From Pseudomonas poae (GTDB lineage: Bacteria > Pseudomonadota > Gammaproteobacteria > Pseudomonadales > Pseudomonadaceae): a DNA stretch of 64,000 nt. Shown one piece after another: positions 18,286 to 27,973 of the stretch (the stretch's first letter is position 1; every line of letters starts with the position of its first letter). The stretch is from assembly GCA_028869255.1 (NCBI GenBank), contig CP110972.1:6052001-6116000 (forward strand), read 5' to 3'. Both the position numbers and the translations under genes were made by a program. Below the pieces are notes generated by a model. That model searched no databases and was not told the DNA's origin. It worked only from the letters and a program-made list of their open reading frames with translations.

Positions 18286-19040
18286 CCGACTGGCGCGTGC
18301 TGCTGACGCGGCCTGCCGAGGAATCGGCGGCCGTGGCGGCGGTATTGTCCGATGCCGGCATTTTCAGCAGCAGCTTGCCGTTGCTGGACACCGAGCCGCT
18401 GCCCGTTACCCCCGAGCAACAAGCCATCTTCGGCGATATTGGCCGCTATTGCGCGGTGATCGTGGTCAGCAAGCCGGCTGCGCGTCTTGCCGTACAACAG
18501 CTGACTCGAGCCTGGCCGCAGTTGCCCTGGTTCAGCGTCGGCGCGGCCACGGCTCAGGTACTGGCTGATCACGGGCTGAACGTCCACTATCCGCAAACGG
18601 GCGACGACAGCGAAGCCTTGCTTCAATTGCCTGCGTTGCGCGAGGCTATCGCACAGCCCGATGCACGGGTGCTGATCCTGCGCGGTGAGGGCGGCCGGGA
18701 GCTGCTGGCTGAGCGTTTGCGCGAGCAAGCTGCTAGTGTCGACTACGTGGAGTTGTACCGGCGTTTCCTTCCGGCCTACGACGCCGGTGCTCTGATGCAG
18801 CGCATCCAGTTGGAACGCCTGAACGGCCTGGTGGTCAGCAGTGGGCAGGGTTTTTTACATCTGCAAGCCCTGGCCGGCGCCGATTGGCCCCAGTTGGCAC
18901 GGCTGCCGTTGTTCGTGCCGAGCCCGCGAGTCTATGAGATGGCGCGAGCGGCTGGTGCAGAAAAAGTTGTGGATTGTCGCGGCGCGAGTGCCGCGGCTTT
19001 GTTAGTGGCGATACGGAGCTATACCGTTCCCACTCTCTGA
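18282..19040 (+). CDS. hemD: Uroporphyrinogen-III synthase HemD
   Basis: 252 residues with GTG start overlapping hemC by 4 bases. It closes and isomerises hydroxymethylbilane to uroporphyrinogen III. Sequence conservation in this family is low; recognisable parts are the N-terminal [10 protein letters not shown], the [10 protein letters not shown] motif, the middle [15 protein letters not shown] and VDYVELYRR, and the C-terminal SSGQGFLHL. The normal two-domain length is kept. The next gene, hemX, starts 18 bases downstream. Confidence 0.93.
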   Translation: MTDWRVLLTRPAEESAAVAAVLSDAGIFSSSLPLLDTEPLPVTPEQQAIFGDIGRYCAVIVVSKPAARLAVQQLTRAWPQLPWFSVGAATAQVLADHGLNVHYPQTGDDSEALLQLPALREAIAQPDARVLILRGEGGRELLAERLREQAASVDYVELYRRFLPAYDAGALMQRIQLERLNGLVVSSGQGFLHLQALAGADWPQLARLPLFVPSPRVYEMARAAGAEKVVDCRGASAAALLVAIRSYTVPTL

Positions 19041-19058
19041 TACGCAAAGGACGGATAC

Positions 19059-20185
19059 GTGAGCGAAACAGCCTTGCCTAAAGATGAAACCCAACCCGCA
19101 CTCGATGCGCCGGTTGAGTCACCGGTCACTGCGCCGCGCCGTGGCAATGGCCTGGCAATCGTCGCCCTGCTGCTGGGCGCCGCCGGTGTTGCCGCTGGTG
19201 GTTGGGGGATCTGGCAGGTCCGTGCCCTGCAAGCCAGCAGCCAGCAACAGCTGGGCCAGGTGCAGACCCTCGATGACCAGTCCCAGACCCTCAAGCAAAG
19301 CCAGCAGCAATTGGCGGCGCGCCTGGCCCAGTTGCCGGGCGCGGACGAGCTTGAGGAGCGCCGCCGTCTGGTGGCCCAATTGCAGGGTGATCAACAGCGC
19401 TTGAGCCAGCGCCTGGAAACCGTGCTGGGGGCCAGCCGTCAGGATTGGCGTTTGGCCGAGGCCGAGCATCTGATTCGTCTGGCGAGCCTGCGACTGTCTG
19501 CCCTGCAAGATATCAACAGCGCCCAGGCGCTGGTCCAGGGGCCGACGAGATTCTGCGCGAGCAGAGCGACCCGGGTTCCTACGCCGCCCGTGAGCAACTC
19601 GCCAAGAGCCTGGCCGCGCTGCGCAGCACCGAACAGCCGGACCGCACCGGGCTGTACCTGCAATTGGCGGCCTTGCGTGATCAGGTCGTGCAACTGGCGG
19701 CCATCGCGCCTGAATATCAACTCACCGATCCGGCATCCCAAGGCCGTCAAAGCACCGATACGGACAGCCGATGGCGCCAGTGGTGGGAGCAGATTTCGCG
19801 CTACTTCCGCATCGACTTCAACCCGGATGACAACATCCGTCCGCTGCTGGCCGGCCAAGGCCTGAACCAGGTGCGCCTGGCCCTGAGCCTGGCCCTGGAG
19901 CAGGCGCAATGGGCAGCGCTCAATGGTGAAACGGCGGTGTACAGCCGCTCTCTGGGTGAGGCGCGTAGCGTGCTGCAGGACAACTTCAACCAGGACAACC
20001 CGCAAAGCAAGGCGATGCTGGCGCGTATCGCCGAGCTTGAGCCCAAGGCCGTCTCGGTGGTGACACCGGACCTGGCGGCGAGCCTGGCAGCCGTGCAGGC
20101 GTACCTTGAACGTCGTCACTTGTCTGCCGACGAAGCCAAGGCGGCGGCGGGTACGCCAGCGGCTACCCCGGCGAAGCAGGAGTAG
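19059..20185 (+). pseudogene. hemX: HemX-like membrane protein, frame-shifted at a G run in this sequence
   Basis: The N-terminal half (from 19059) has a Pro-rich cytoplasmic tail, one membrane span (LAIVALLLGAAGVAAGGWGI) and a periplasmic coiled coil, and runs in frame to SAQALVQG. The C-terminal half then continues one frame back as ADEILREQSDPGSY... to the stop at 20185. One extra G in the GGGG at 19538-19541 restores a 375-residue protein. HemX is annotated as a uroporphyrinogen-III C-methyltransferase-like protein, but the membrane form lacks a methyltransferase domain and its role is unclear. It sits in the hemC-D-X-Y operon, 5 bases before hemY. Confidence 0.9.
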
Positions 20186-20190
20186 AGCCG

Positions 20191-21432
20191 ATGAAGCGTT
20201 TCTATGTGATCCTGGTGCTGGCAATTGCGATCGCCTTGGCACTGGCCGTAGGCATTTCGAAACACACCGGCTATGTGCTGATTACCTACCCGCATGTGCT
20301 GCATTACGAGTCGAGCCTGTGGGCGACCGTGGTGGCGATTGCCGCCATCGCCCTGGCGATCTACTTGATCCGCGTGCTGCTGGGGCTGGTCTCCACCTCC
20401 GGTGGCGTGGTCAACCCGTGGTCGCGCCGTAACCGCAGCCGCCGGGTGCAGATCGCCATCGAGCAGGGCCAGATGGATCTCGCCGAGGGCCGTTGGGCCA
20501 GCGCCGAACGTCACCTGCACCGTGCCGCCGAAGCCGAGCGCCAGCCATTGCTGTACTACCTCGGCGCGGCGCGTGCCGCCAATGAACAGGGGCGCTATGA
20601 AGAGTCCGACGGCCTGCTCGAGCGTGCGCTTGAGCGCCAACCCCAGGCTGAGCTGGCGGTTGCCTTAAGCCATGCGCAACTGCAATTGGACCGTGGCGAT
20701 ACTGACGGCGCGTTGATCACCCTGCAGGCGATGCACGAGCGTCATCCTCACAATGCCCAGGTGCTGCGCCAGTTGCAGCGTCTGCATCAGCAGCGGGGCG
20801 ACTGGTCTTCAGTGATCCGCCTGCTGCCGGAGCTGCGCAAAGACAAGGTGCTGCCTGCTGGCGAACTGGCCGAGCTTGAGCGGCGCGCCTGGGGTGAGAA
20901 CCTGAGCCTGGCTGCCCAGCGCGAAGAGCAGGGCGAAGCAGGCTTGCAGTCCCTGGAGCGGGCCTGGCAACAACTCACGTCCGCGCAGCGCCAGGAGCCG
21001 CAATTGGTCTTGGCGTATGCCGAGCAGTTGCGCCAACTGGGCGCCGATGCCAAGGCTGAAGAAGCGTTGCGGGGCGCGATCAAGCGCGGCTACGACAGCC
21101 ACTTGATCCGTCTCTACGGCCTGTTGCGCGGCAGTGACCCGGCCAAGCAATTGAAGTTTGCCGAAGGGTGGCTCAAGGATCACCCCGGCGATGCCAGCCT
21201 GCTGCTGACGCTGGGTCGCCTGTGCCTGCAAAACAGCTTGTGGGGCAAGGCGCGGGATTACCTGGAGGGTAGCCTGCAAGTGCAGCGCAACCCTGAGGCG
21301 TGTGCCGAGTTGGCGCGCCTGCTGGCGCAGTTGGGGGACACCGAGCGCAGCAACCAGTTGTTTCAGGAGGGGCTGGGGCTGCTGGATAACCGCTTGCTGG
21401 CGTCGCCGTTGCCTGTTCCTGCGCGGGTTTGA
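20191..21432 (+). CDS. hemY: HemY-type haem biosynthesis-associated TPR membrane protein
   Basis: 413 residues: two N-terminal membrane spans (about 3-22 and 44-65) with the HemY_N domain (YVLITYPHVLHYESSLWATVV), then a TPR-rich cytoplasmic or periplasmic region (AEGRWASAERHLHRAA, LGAARAANEQGRYEESDGLL and so on). This proteobacterial HemY is not protoporphyrinogen oxidase; its function is uncertain but it stays linked to hemCD. The start codon follows GGAGTAGAGCC, five bases after hemX. Confidence 0.93.
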   Translation: MKRFYVILVLAIAIALALAVGISKHTGYVLITYPHVLHYESSLWATVVAIAAIALAIYLIRVLLGLVSTSGGVVNPWSRRNRSRRVQIAIEQGQMDLAEGRWASAERHLHRAAEAERQPLLYYLGAARAANEQGRYEESDGLLERALERQPQAELAVALSHAQLQLDRGDTDGALITLQAMHERHPHNAQVLRQLQRLHQQRGDWSSVIRLLPELRKDKVLPAGELAELERRAWGENLSLAAQREEQGEAGLQSLERAWQQLTSAQRQEPQLVLAYAEQLRQLGADAKAEEALRGAIKRGYDSHLIRLYGLLRGSDPAKQLKFAEGWLKDHPGDASLLLTLGRLCLQNSLWGKARDYLEGSLQVQRNPEACAELARLLAQLGDTERSNQLFQEGLGLLDNRLLASPLPVPARV

Positions 21433-21668
21433 CGTAGGAAAGACTGTAGGGTTGGTTCGGACGTTTCTGAGAGCCAACCCTTCAACGTCTCGCAAATGAC
21501 CAGGCCAGAGCGCTTACAGGTGTGCTCCTACGTCTGGTGGCTCCAAGTCTTCCATGTTCTGACGGCTTGTCCTTACGATCTCGCAGAATCGTCTGCTGTG
21601 GCGTGTATTGAAAGGGGTCAGTCCTTTCCTCTACCGTATTGATCTATATTTCGCGGTGCGGATAAAGC

Positions 21669-22181
21669 ATGTCTTTTGCCCCTTCACGTTCCTTGTTTTT
21701 CCTTGCGTTCCTGGCGGGTGCGCTGACGTTGGGTGCGTCTTTTTACCTGGAGTTCGGTGCGTCGCTAAGGCCTTGTTTCCTGTGCCAGATGCAACGGGTC
21801 TTCCTGGCGGCCTTCATGTTGATCAATCTGCTCGCCGCCCTCCATAACCCCAGGCGTTCCGTGCTGTACGGGCTGGCAAGCATGGGCTGCGCGCTGCTTG
21901 GCGCCATCACCGCTGTACGTCAGGTGTTGCTGCAAAATGTTGCATCGGACCAGGTCGATTGCTTGCCCAGCCTGCACCACATGATCCAAAACCTGTCGCT
22001 TTGGCAGGCGCTGCAAGCGACCGTCAAAGGCACTGTCGATTGCGTGGAAATCAACTGGACGCTCTTTGATCTGAGCCTTCCGGAATGGAGCCTGCTGTTC
22101 TTCCTGGGGATGTTGATGTTAGGCATCCTGCAGTTTTCGCGACTGTTTATGAGCCGGCGTTTGCGCCCGGCAAGGCGCTGA
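21669..22181 (+). CDS. dsbB: Disulfide bond formation protein B (DsbB/DsbH)
   Basis: 170 residues with four membrane spans. The first periplasmic cysteine pair is Cys36/Cys39 (RPCFLCQMQR) and the second is Cys98 and Cys125 (VDCLPS, VDCVEI). DsbB re-oxidises DsbA and passes electrons to quinones. The gene in this position in P. aeruginosa is dsbH, one of two DsbB homologues. It is a single gene; the 236-base gap upstream shows nothing recognisable. Confidence 0.93.
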   Translation: MSFAPSRSLFFLAFLAGALTLGASFYLEFGASLRPCFLCQMQRVFLAAFMLINLLAALHNPRRSVLYGLASMGCALLGAITAVRQVLLQNVASDQVDCLPSLHHMIQNLSLWQALQATVKGTVDCVEINWTLFDLSLPEWSLLFFLGMLMLGILQFSRLFMSRRLRPARR

Positions 22182-22390
22182 ACATCAGGAGCGGTTTGTA
22201 GGACGGGATTAAACACTTGTATGAACTTTCTGTCCTGCGTACCTTGAAGCCATAGTCATGCGGGCATAATCTGGCCCGCACGCGTTATTAAAACCGTTTG
22301 TCAGATGCGGCCTTGTCCGGCTGCCGCTTTAACCTTGAAGTGTTGTGCGGGCACGAGGCGGCAGCGCCCCTATAGGGAAGAGAGATCATC

Positions 22391-22849
22391 ATGCTGGAAA
22401 GTTGTCAGAATGCTCAGGAACGCTGGGGTGGGGTGCACAAGCTGATCGACAGCTGGTTGAAGGCACGTCACGAACTGGTTCGGGCCTTTGATGCTCTCGG
22501 CGCCAAGCCTGAGGCACTGGCTGAGAATCGCAAACCGTTGCAAGAATTCTGCGAAGTGTTGGTGGACTACGTGTCGGCCGGCCATTTCGGTGTCTACGAG
22601 CAACTGACCAAGGAGGCGGAAGCCTTCGATGATCAGCGTGGTCTGGACTTGGCCGAGACCCTTTATCCGCGTATCGATGTGATCACTGAAAAGCTGCTCG
22701 CTTTCACCGACCTGTGTGATGCCGGAAACTGTGTTGCTGAAAAATTCAAAGAGTTGGGCGCATTGCTGCACGAGCGTTTCGAGCTGGAAGACTGCTTGAT
22801 CGAAGTGCTGCACAACGCTCACAAGGAAGAGCCTGCGACCCAGGCTTGA
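22391..22849 (+). CDS. algQ: Anti-sigma-70 regulator AlgQ/Rsd
   Basis: 152 residues, all-helical. It starts [23 protein letters not shown] and contains [27 protein letters not shown] sequence ([14 protein letters not shown]). Members of the Rsd/AlgQ family bind sigma-70 and favour alternative sigma factors in stationary phase; in Pseudomonas AlgQ (AlgR2) influences alginate and siderophore genes. The ATG follows GGGAAGAGAGATCATC. A strong terminator follows. Confidence 0.95.
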   Translation: MLESCQNAQERWGGVHKLIDSWLKARHELVRAFDALGAKPEALAENRKPLQEFCEVLVDYVSAGHFGVYEQLTKEAEAFDDQRGLDLAETLYPRIDVITEKLLAFTDLCDAGNCVAEKFKELGALLHERFELEDCLIEVLHNAHKEEPATQA

Positions 22850-22870
22850 TCTCGCGAAAGCCCTACAAAA

Positions 22871-22900
22871 AACGGTGCGCATGACGCACCGTTTTTTATT
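22871..22900 (+). terminator. Intrinsic terminator of algQ
   Basis: Perfect 9-base stem AACGGTGCG/CGCACCGTT around CATGA, with A run before and T run after. It can work in both directions and also lies just past the convergent FKBP gene. Confidence 0.93.
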
Positions 22901-22903
22901 GGC

Positions 22904-23581
22904 TCAGTGGCGGGTGCCGAGCAATTCGATCTCGAAAACCAGCGGCGTATAGGGCGGGATCAACTCACCGGCACCGTCGGCGCCATAGGCTTGGGCCGAT
23001 GGAATCACCAGGCGCCATTTTGCGCCCACCGGCATCTGCTGCAACGCACTGCGCCAGCCGCTGATCACACTGTCCAGCCGAAACCATTGGGGCTGCGTGC
23101 TCTGATCGAACACAGTGCCGTCGGGTAGGCGCCCCACGTATTTCACCTGAACCTGGTCACTGGCCGTCGGTTTGTTGCCGGTGCCCGGCGTGAGTTCCGT
23201 GAGCAGGATTCCGTCCGCCAGTTCGCGCACACCTTTTGCGGCTTTTTCCCTGCTCAGAAATTGCTGTTCTGCCGCGAGTGCTTTTTCGCTGTGTGGTGCC
23301 CGCGCATCGGCTTCGCTCTGCGCTTCGTGCTGCGCCAGAATTTGTTCGATGCGTGCGTTATCCAGCGCCAGCGGTTTGCCTTGATAGGCTTGCTTTAGGC
23401 CATCGATCAGGGCCTGGATCTGCAGGTCGGGAACCTCCTGGCGCAGGCGCTCACCAAGGCTCGCACCCAAGCTGTAGGCGAGGTCGTGCGGGTCCTGATC
23501 AGTGGTTTTGGACGGCGATTGCTCGCTCGCATTGGCCACTGAAATCGCCAGGCCAAGCACAAGAAAAAGGTAACGCGACAT
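22904..23581 (-). CDS. FKBP-type peptidyl-prolyl cis-trans isomerase, exported
   Basis: 225 residues: signal peptide (MSRYLFLVLGLAISVANA), a helical FkpA-type N-terminal dimerisation domain (about 30-120), then an FKBP domain (about 125-225) with VQVKYVGRLPDGTVFDQS, MPVGAKWRLVIPSAQAYG and PYTPLVFEIELL. It is expected to fold proteins in the periplasm. I chose the ATG at 23579-23581 because GGGAGG lies six bases before it; an ATG two codons upstream is too close to that site. It is convergent with algQ and divergent from algP. Confidence 0.92.
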   Translation of the reverse strand: MSRYLFLVLGLAISVANASEQSPSKTTDQDPHDLAYSLGASLGERLRQEVPDLQIQALIDGLKQAYQGKPLALDNARIEQILAQHEAQSEADARAPHSEKALAAEQQFLSREKAAKGVRELADGILLTELTPGTGNKPTASDQVQVKYVGRLPDGTVFDQSTQPQWFRLDSVISGWRSALQQMPVGAKWRLVIPSAQAYGADGAGELIPPYTPLVFEIELLGTRH

Positions 23582-23773
23582 GGGCATCCTCCCGCCGAAA
23601 GTGCGACGGATTATGCCAGTGTGACGGCGTAAAAAGTGCCGCGTATTTTCGTTATATCGATAAGAATTTTCGTACGGTGCAACGCGAGGCAAACGATACT
23701 GTCAACATGCCCTAGCGGCGGTAAGAGCAGAGGGCTAGTATGAGCCGCACCCACGTCAGCCAGGAGGTAAACC

Positions 23774-24907
23774 ATGTCGGCCAAACAGAAGCCTGTTAAT
23801 ACCCCGTTGCATTTACTCCAACAACTTTCGGGCAGCTTGCTCGAACATCTGGAAAGCGCATGTTCCCAAGCGTTGGCCGATGCAGAAAAACTGCTCGCCA
23901 AGCTGGAAAAACAACGCGGTAAAGCGCAAGAAAAGCTGCACAAATCCCGCACCAAACTGCAAGACGCCGCCACCGCCGGCAAGGCCAAGGCACAAGCCAA
24001 AGCCAAAGACGCCGTTAAAGAACTTGAGGACCTGCTGGACGCCCTCAAGGATCGCCAGGCTGAAACCCGCACCTACATTTCCCAACTCAAAAAAGATGCT
24101 CAAGAAAGCCTGAAACTGGCCCAGGGCGTTGGTCGTGTGAAGGAAGCCGTAGCTAAGGTGTTGGGCGCTCGTACGCCTGCAAAAGCCGTTGCAGCGAGCG
24201 CGGCGAAAAAGCCGGCCGCTAAAGCTGCTGCTGCGAAACCGGCCGCCAAGCCAGCTGCTAAAACCGCTGCTGCGAAACCAGCCGCTAAAACCGCTGCTGC
24301 AAAACCGGCCGCCAAGCCAGCTGCTAAAACGGCTGCTGCAAAACCAGCCGCCAAGCCAGCTGCCAAAACCGCTGCTGCAAAACCAGCCGCCAAGCCAGCT
24401 GCCAAAACCGCTGCTGCAAAACCAGCCGCCAAGCCAGCTGCTAAAACCGCTGCTGCAAAACCAGCCGCCAAGCCAGTTGCTAAAACCGCTGCTGCAAAAC
24501 CAGCCGCGAAGCCAGCTGCTAAAACGGCTGCTGCAAAACCAGCCGCGAAGCCAGTTGCTAAAACGGCTGCTGCAAAACCAGCCGCGAAGCCAGTTGCTAA
24601 AACGGCTGCTGCAAAACCAGCCGCCAAGCCAACTGCTAAAACCGCTGCTGCAAAACCAGCCGCCAAGCCAGTTGCTAAAGCCGCTGCTGCAAAACCAGCC
24701 GCCAAACCAGCTGCTGCAAAGCCGGCCGTTAAACCCGCTGCCAAGCCGGCCGTTAAGCCAGCGGCCAAGCCAGCCGCTGCAAAACCAGCCCCGGCCAAGC
24801 CAGCCGCCCCGGCTGCTACCCCGGCAGCGTCCACCGCTCCAACCGCACCGGCCAGCAGCACGCCTGCACCGGTAGCGCCAAGCACCACGCCAACCAGCGC
24901 TTCCTAA
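23774..24907 (+). CDS. algP: Histone-like alginate regulator AlgP
   Basis: 377 residues. The first 130 form a Lys-rich coiled-coil region (LESACSQALADAEKLLAKLEKQ). The rest is a histone-H1-like tail of KPAA repeats, including 11 units of 13 residues (KPAAKPAAKTAAA and variants), ending in an Ala/Pro/Thr-rich tail. AlgP (AlgR3) binds DNA and was identified as an alginate regulator in P. aeruginosa, where the repeat is a rearrangement hot spot. A strong GGAGG precedes the ATG. The stop codon overlaps that of the convergent TIGR02444 gene. Confidence 0.95.
   Translation: MSAKQKPVNTPLHLLQQLSGSLLEHLESACSQALADAEKLLAKLEKQRGKAQEKLHKSRTKLQDAATAGKAKAQAKAKDAVKELEDLLDALKDRQAETRTYISQLKKDAQESLKLAQGVGRVKEAVAKVLGARTPAKAVAASAAKKPAAKAAAAKPAAKPAAKTAAAKPAAKTAAAKPAAKPAAKTAAAKPAAKPAAKTAAAKPAAKPAAKTAAAKPAAKPAAKTAAAKPAAKPVAKTAAAKPAAKPAAKTAAAKPAAKPVAKTAAAKPAAKPVAKTAAAKPAAKPTAKTAAAKPAAKPVAKAAAAKPAAKPAAAKPAVKPAAKPAVKPAAKPAAAKPAPAKPAAPAATPAASTAPTAPASSTPAPVAPSTTPTSAS
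24236..24691 (+). repeat. 39-bp coding minisatellite in algP
   Basis: One 39-base unit (13 codons, KPAAKPAAKTAAA), a 27-base short unit, then ten further 39-base units in register. Copies differ at single codons: the tenth residue is Ala, Val or Thr (KPAAKPxAKTAAA). Degenerate KPAA and KPAVKPAA units continue to about 24800. Confidence 0.9.
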
Positions 24908-25371
24908 GTGCCGGTGGCCACGACGCGCAGCTGTTGCAGCGCGTCGTGGTCAAGGTTGGCGGCATCCTCAGCCGCCAGTCCTTCCAGCCACGCCGGTTGA
25001 TTCGCCACCTCACCTGTAGGCCATGCCTGCGCCAGTGCTTCCAGGCGCGCCAGTAATTCTCGTTCTGCTTCCAGCTCCAGGGCCTTGACCCGTTCGCGCA
25101 ACGCCGCCAATGACGCATCCTGCTGCGCCATGGCCCGCCATCGCGTGCGTACCTGTCGCAATGGGTCGACGACTTGCGTCTGCCAGGGGCCGGCAAGTTG
25201 TTTCAGCGCCTGTATGCGTTCAGGGGTCGGCGCCACACCGCGCTGTTCCAGCCAGGCGCCGCAGAGCAACAGGCACACATCTGCGCCTTGTTCCTGCAAG
25301 CGCAGGCAAGCGGCTTTGCACCCCGAGCGGGCGTAAGTCGAGAGGGCAAAGCTCCACAGGTCAGCGCACAT
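24904..25371 (-). CDS. TIGR02444 family protein
   Basis: 155 residues from MCADLWSFALSTYARSG. The family core (residues 4-100) contains LRLQEQGADVCLLLCGAWLEQRGV, and an Arg-rich helical C-terminus follows. The family is found in Pseudomonas and some Vibrionales and its function is unknown. The start is uncertain: an in-frame ATG eight codons upstream exists, but the conserved motif begins at CADLWSF. It is divergent from the ABC-F gene with 50 bases between starts. Confidence 0.85.
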   Translation of the reverse strand: MCADLWSFALSTYARSGCKAACLRLQEQGADVCLLLCGAWLEQRGVAPTPERIQALKQLAGPWQTQVVDPLRQVRTRWRAMAQQDASLAALRERVKALELEAERELLARLEALAQAWPTGEVANQPAWLEGLAAEDAANLDHDALQQLRVVATGT

Positions 25372-25421
25372 ATTCACACCCAAGCCAGCGGGCAACGAAG
25401 CTGGTAGACTCCGCCGCCATT

Positions 25422-27332
25422 ATGATCCGACTTCAAAGCCTAACATTACAGCGTGGCCCGCAACGTCTTCTTGAAGACGCCGAGCTGACCCTGCACGCCG
25501 GTCACAAAGCCGGCCTGATCGGTGCCAACGGCGCCGGAAAATCCACGTTGTTCGCCCTGTTGCTGGGTGAGCTGACCCCGGATTCCGGGGACTGCTTGCT
25601 GCCGGCCGATTGGCGCATCGCCCATATGCGCCAGGAGATCGACACCCTGGACCGCATCGCGATCGACTACGTGCTCGATGGCGACCTGCGCCTGCGCCAG
25701 GTGCAACACGACCTGGCCGAGGCCGAGAACGCCCAGGACGGCGCCGCGCAGGCCCGCTTGCACTCGGAACTCGACAGTGCCGACGGTTACACCGCCGACG
25801 CCCGCGCTCGCAAGATGCTCGCCGGCCTCGGGTTTACCAACGAGCAGATGGACCGCCCGGTCGCCGACTTCTCCGGTGGCTGGCGCATGCGCCTGAACCT
25901 GGCCCAGGCGCTGATGTGCCCCTCGGACCTGTTGCTGCTCGACGAACCGACCAACCACTTGGACCTCGATGCGATCCTGTGGCTGGAGGATTTCCTCAAG
26001 AGCTACCCGGGCACCTTGCTACTGATTTCCCACGACCGGGATTTCCTCGACGCCGTGGTCGACAACATCGCTCACGTCGAACAGAAGAAAATCACCCTCT
26101 ACCGTGGTGGCTACACCGCGTTCGAACGGGCGCGTGCCGAGCGTCTGGCCCAGCAGCAGCAGGCGTTTGAGAAGCAGCAGGCGCAACGTGCGCACATGGA
26201 AAGCTACATCGCCCGGTTCAAGGCCCAGGCCACCAAGGCCCGTCAGGCCCAGAGCCGGATCAAGGCCCTGGAGCGCATGGAAGAGCTGTCGGCGGCCCAT
26301 GTCGATTCACCGTTCGACTTTGTGTTCCGCGAGTCGGTGAAAATCTCCAGCCCGTTGCTCGACCTTTCGGATGCGCGCCTGGGTTATGGCGACAAAACCA
26401 TCCTGGAGAAGGTCAAGCTGCAGCTCACGCCGGGTGCGCGCATCGGTTTGCTCGGCCCTAACGGCGCGGGCAAGTCGACGCTGATCAAGAACCTGTCGGG
26501 TGAACTGCAACCCCTGGCCGGCCGCCTGACCCGTGGCGAGAACCTGGTGGTGGGCTACTTCGCCCAGCACCAGCTGGACTCCCTCGACTCCAAGGCCAGC
26601 CCGTTGCTGCATTTGCAGCGCCTGGCGCCGACCGAGCGCGAGCAGACCCTGCGCGACTTCCTCGGTGGTTTCGACTTCCGTGGTGCGCGCATCGATGAGC
26701 CCGTGCTGAATTTTTCCGGTGGCGAAAAAGCCCGCCTGGCCCTGGCCCTGATCGCCTGGGACCGCCCGAACCTGCTGCTGCTCGACGAACCGACCAACCA
26801 CCTGGACCTCGAGATGCGCCTGGCGCTGACCATGGCCCTGCAAGAATTCAGCGGTGCGGTCCTGGTGGTGTCTCACGATCGCCACTTGCTCAAGAGCACC
26901 ACTGACAACTTCCTGCTGGTGGCTGACGGCAAAGTCGAAGAGTTCGACGGCGACCTGGACGACTACGCCCGCTGGCTGACCGATTACCGCCTGCGCAACG
27001 CGCCGGTCAGCAACAGCCCGGTCAACCCGGACAAGACCGACAAAAAAGCCCAGCGTCAGGCCGCCGCTGCACTGCGCCAGCAGTTGGCGCCGCACAAGCG
27101 TGAAGCCGACAAGCTGGAAGCCGAGTTGGGCAAGGTGCACGAGCGCCTGGCCAAGATCGAAGCCAGCCTGGGCGACAGCGCCGTGTACGAGGCGGCGCGT
27201 AAGGACGAGTTGCGCGACCTGCTGGCTGAACAAGCCAAGCTCAAGGTGCGTGAAGGGCAATTGGAGGAAACCTGGATGGAGGCCCTCGAACTGCTCGAAA
27301 GCCTGCAAGCGGAGCTGGAGGCGCTGTCCTGA
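25422..27332 (+). CDS. ABC-F family ATPase (YheS-like)
   Basis: 636 residues with two ABC domains and no membrane part. Walker A motifs are GANGAGKST (about 40) and GPNGAGKST (about 350); signatures are DFSGGWRMRLNLAQAL and NFSGGEKARLALALI, and both Walker B boxes read LLLLDEPTNHLDL. A linker (KQQAQRAHMESYIARFKAQ) joins them and a C-terminal coiled coil ends the protein. ABC-F proteins act on ribosomes in translation; length and motifs fit YheS best. The stop overlaps the next gene by one base. Confidence 0.93.
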   Translation: MIRLQSLTLQRGPQRLLEDAELTLHAGHKAGLIGANGAGKSTLFALLLGELTPDSGDCLLPADWRIAHMRQEIDTLDRIAIDYVLDGDLRLRQVQHDLAEAENAQDGAAQARLHSELDSADGYTADARARKMLAGLGFTNEQMDRPVADFSGGWRMRLNLAQALMCPSDLLLLDEPTNHLDLDAILWLEDFLKSYPGTLLLISHDRDFLDAVVDNIAHVEQKKITLYRGGYTAFERARAERLAQQQQAFEKQQAQRAHMESYIARFKAQATKARQAQSRIKALERMEELSAAHVDSPFDFVFRESVKISSPLLDLSDARLGYGDKTILEKVKLQLTPGARIGLLGPNGAGKSTLIKNLSGELQPLAGRLTRGENLVVGYFAQHQLDSLDSKASPLLHLQRLAPTEREQTLRDFLGGFDFRGARIDEPVLNFSGGEKARLALALIAWDRPNLLLLDEPTNHLDLEMRLALTMALQEFSGAVLVVSHDRHLLKSTTDNFLLVADGKVEEFDGDLDDYARWLTDYRLRNAPVSNSPVNPDKTDKKAQRQAAAALRQQLAPHKREADKLEAELGKVHERLAKIEASLGDSAVYEAARKDELRDLLAEQAKLKVREGQLEETWMEALELLESLQAELEALS

Positions 27333-27904
27333 TGGAAGCCTTGCAGCTGCCGATACCGACGCAATGGGTCGAACCCGTGTGGGTCGGCGTGCAAATCCTG
27401 TTGATCCTGCTGGCGGGTTACCTGGCGCAGCGGTTCGTCGCCAAGGGCCTGACCCGCCTGGGTGAGCGCTACCCGTTCCCGCCACAACTGCTGATGCCGC
27501 TGCGTGGCGGCCTGCGTTGGCTGATCATGGGCAGTGCGCTGATTTTCGTGCTGGGCCGCCTGGGTGTGTCCGCCACGGTGCTGTGGACGGCGCTGTCGGG
27601 GTTTGTTGCAGTGGCTGCCGTGGCGTTCTTCGCCATGTGGTCGGTGTTGTCCAACCTGCTGTGCGCCATCTTGATCTTTACCGTAGGGCCGTTCCGCCTT
27701 GGAGACATCGTTGAGCTGGTGGACACCGTCGACAAGCCGGGCGTGAAAGGCCGCGTCGTGGCGATCAATCTGCTCTATACCACGCTGGTCGAGGTGGCAG
27801 AGGCCGGAACCGACAGCGCGATGGTGCAAGTGCCGAACAGCTTGTTCTTCCAGCGCTCGGTGCGGCGTTGGCCAGGGACCCACGTGTTTCCGGGCGACCG
27901 CTGA
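27332..27904 (+). CDS. Small mechanosensitive channel of the MscS family
   Basis: 190 residues, shorter than E. coli MscS (286). It has about three membrane spans; the pore-lining region reads VAAVAFFAMWSVLSNLLCAILIF and is followed by the beta domain start GPFRLGDIVELVD and VVAINLLYTTL. Most of the large cytoplasmic vestibule is missing, as in other short family members. It probably gates on membrane tension. It is translationally coupled to the ABC-F gene (ATGA-type overlap at 27330-27334). Confidence 0.88.
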   Translation: MEALQLPIPTQWVEPVWVGVQILLILLAGYLAQRFVAKGLTRLGERYPFPPQLLMPLRGGLRWLIMGSALIFVLGRLGVSATVLWTALSGFVAVAAVAFFAMWSVLSNLLCAILIFTVGPFRLGDIVELVDTVDKPGVKGRVVAINLLYTTLVEVAEAGTDSAMVQVPNSLFFQRSVRRWPGTHVFPGDR

Positions 27905-27973
27905 AAAAATCTATAGCCAGCCTTTGGTCGGCGGAGTTAGCTTAACGGCACAACCGCAAACCTGAGGTGTGTA

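Noticed and set aside
24236..24800. Periodic repeats in algP, considered as a CRISPR-like array
   Set aside because: The units are contiguous, in frame and without unique spacers; they encode the KPAA tail of AlgP.
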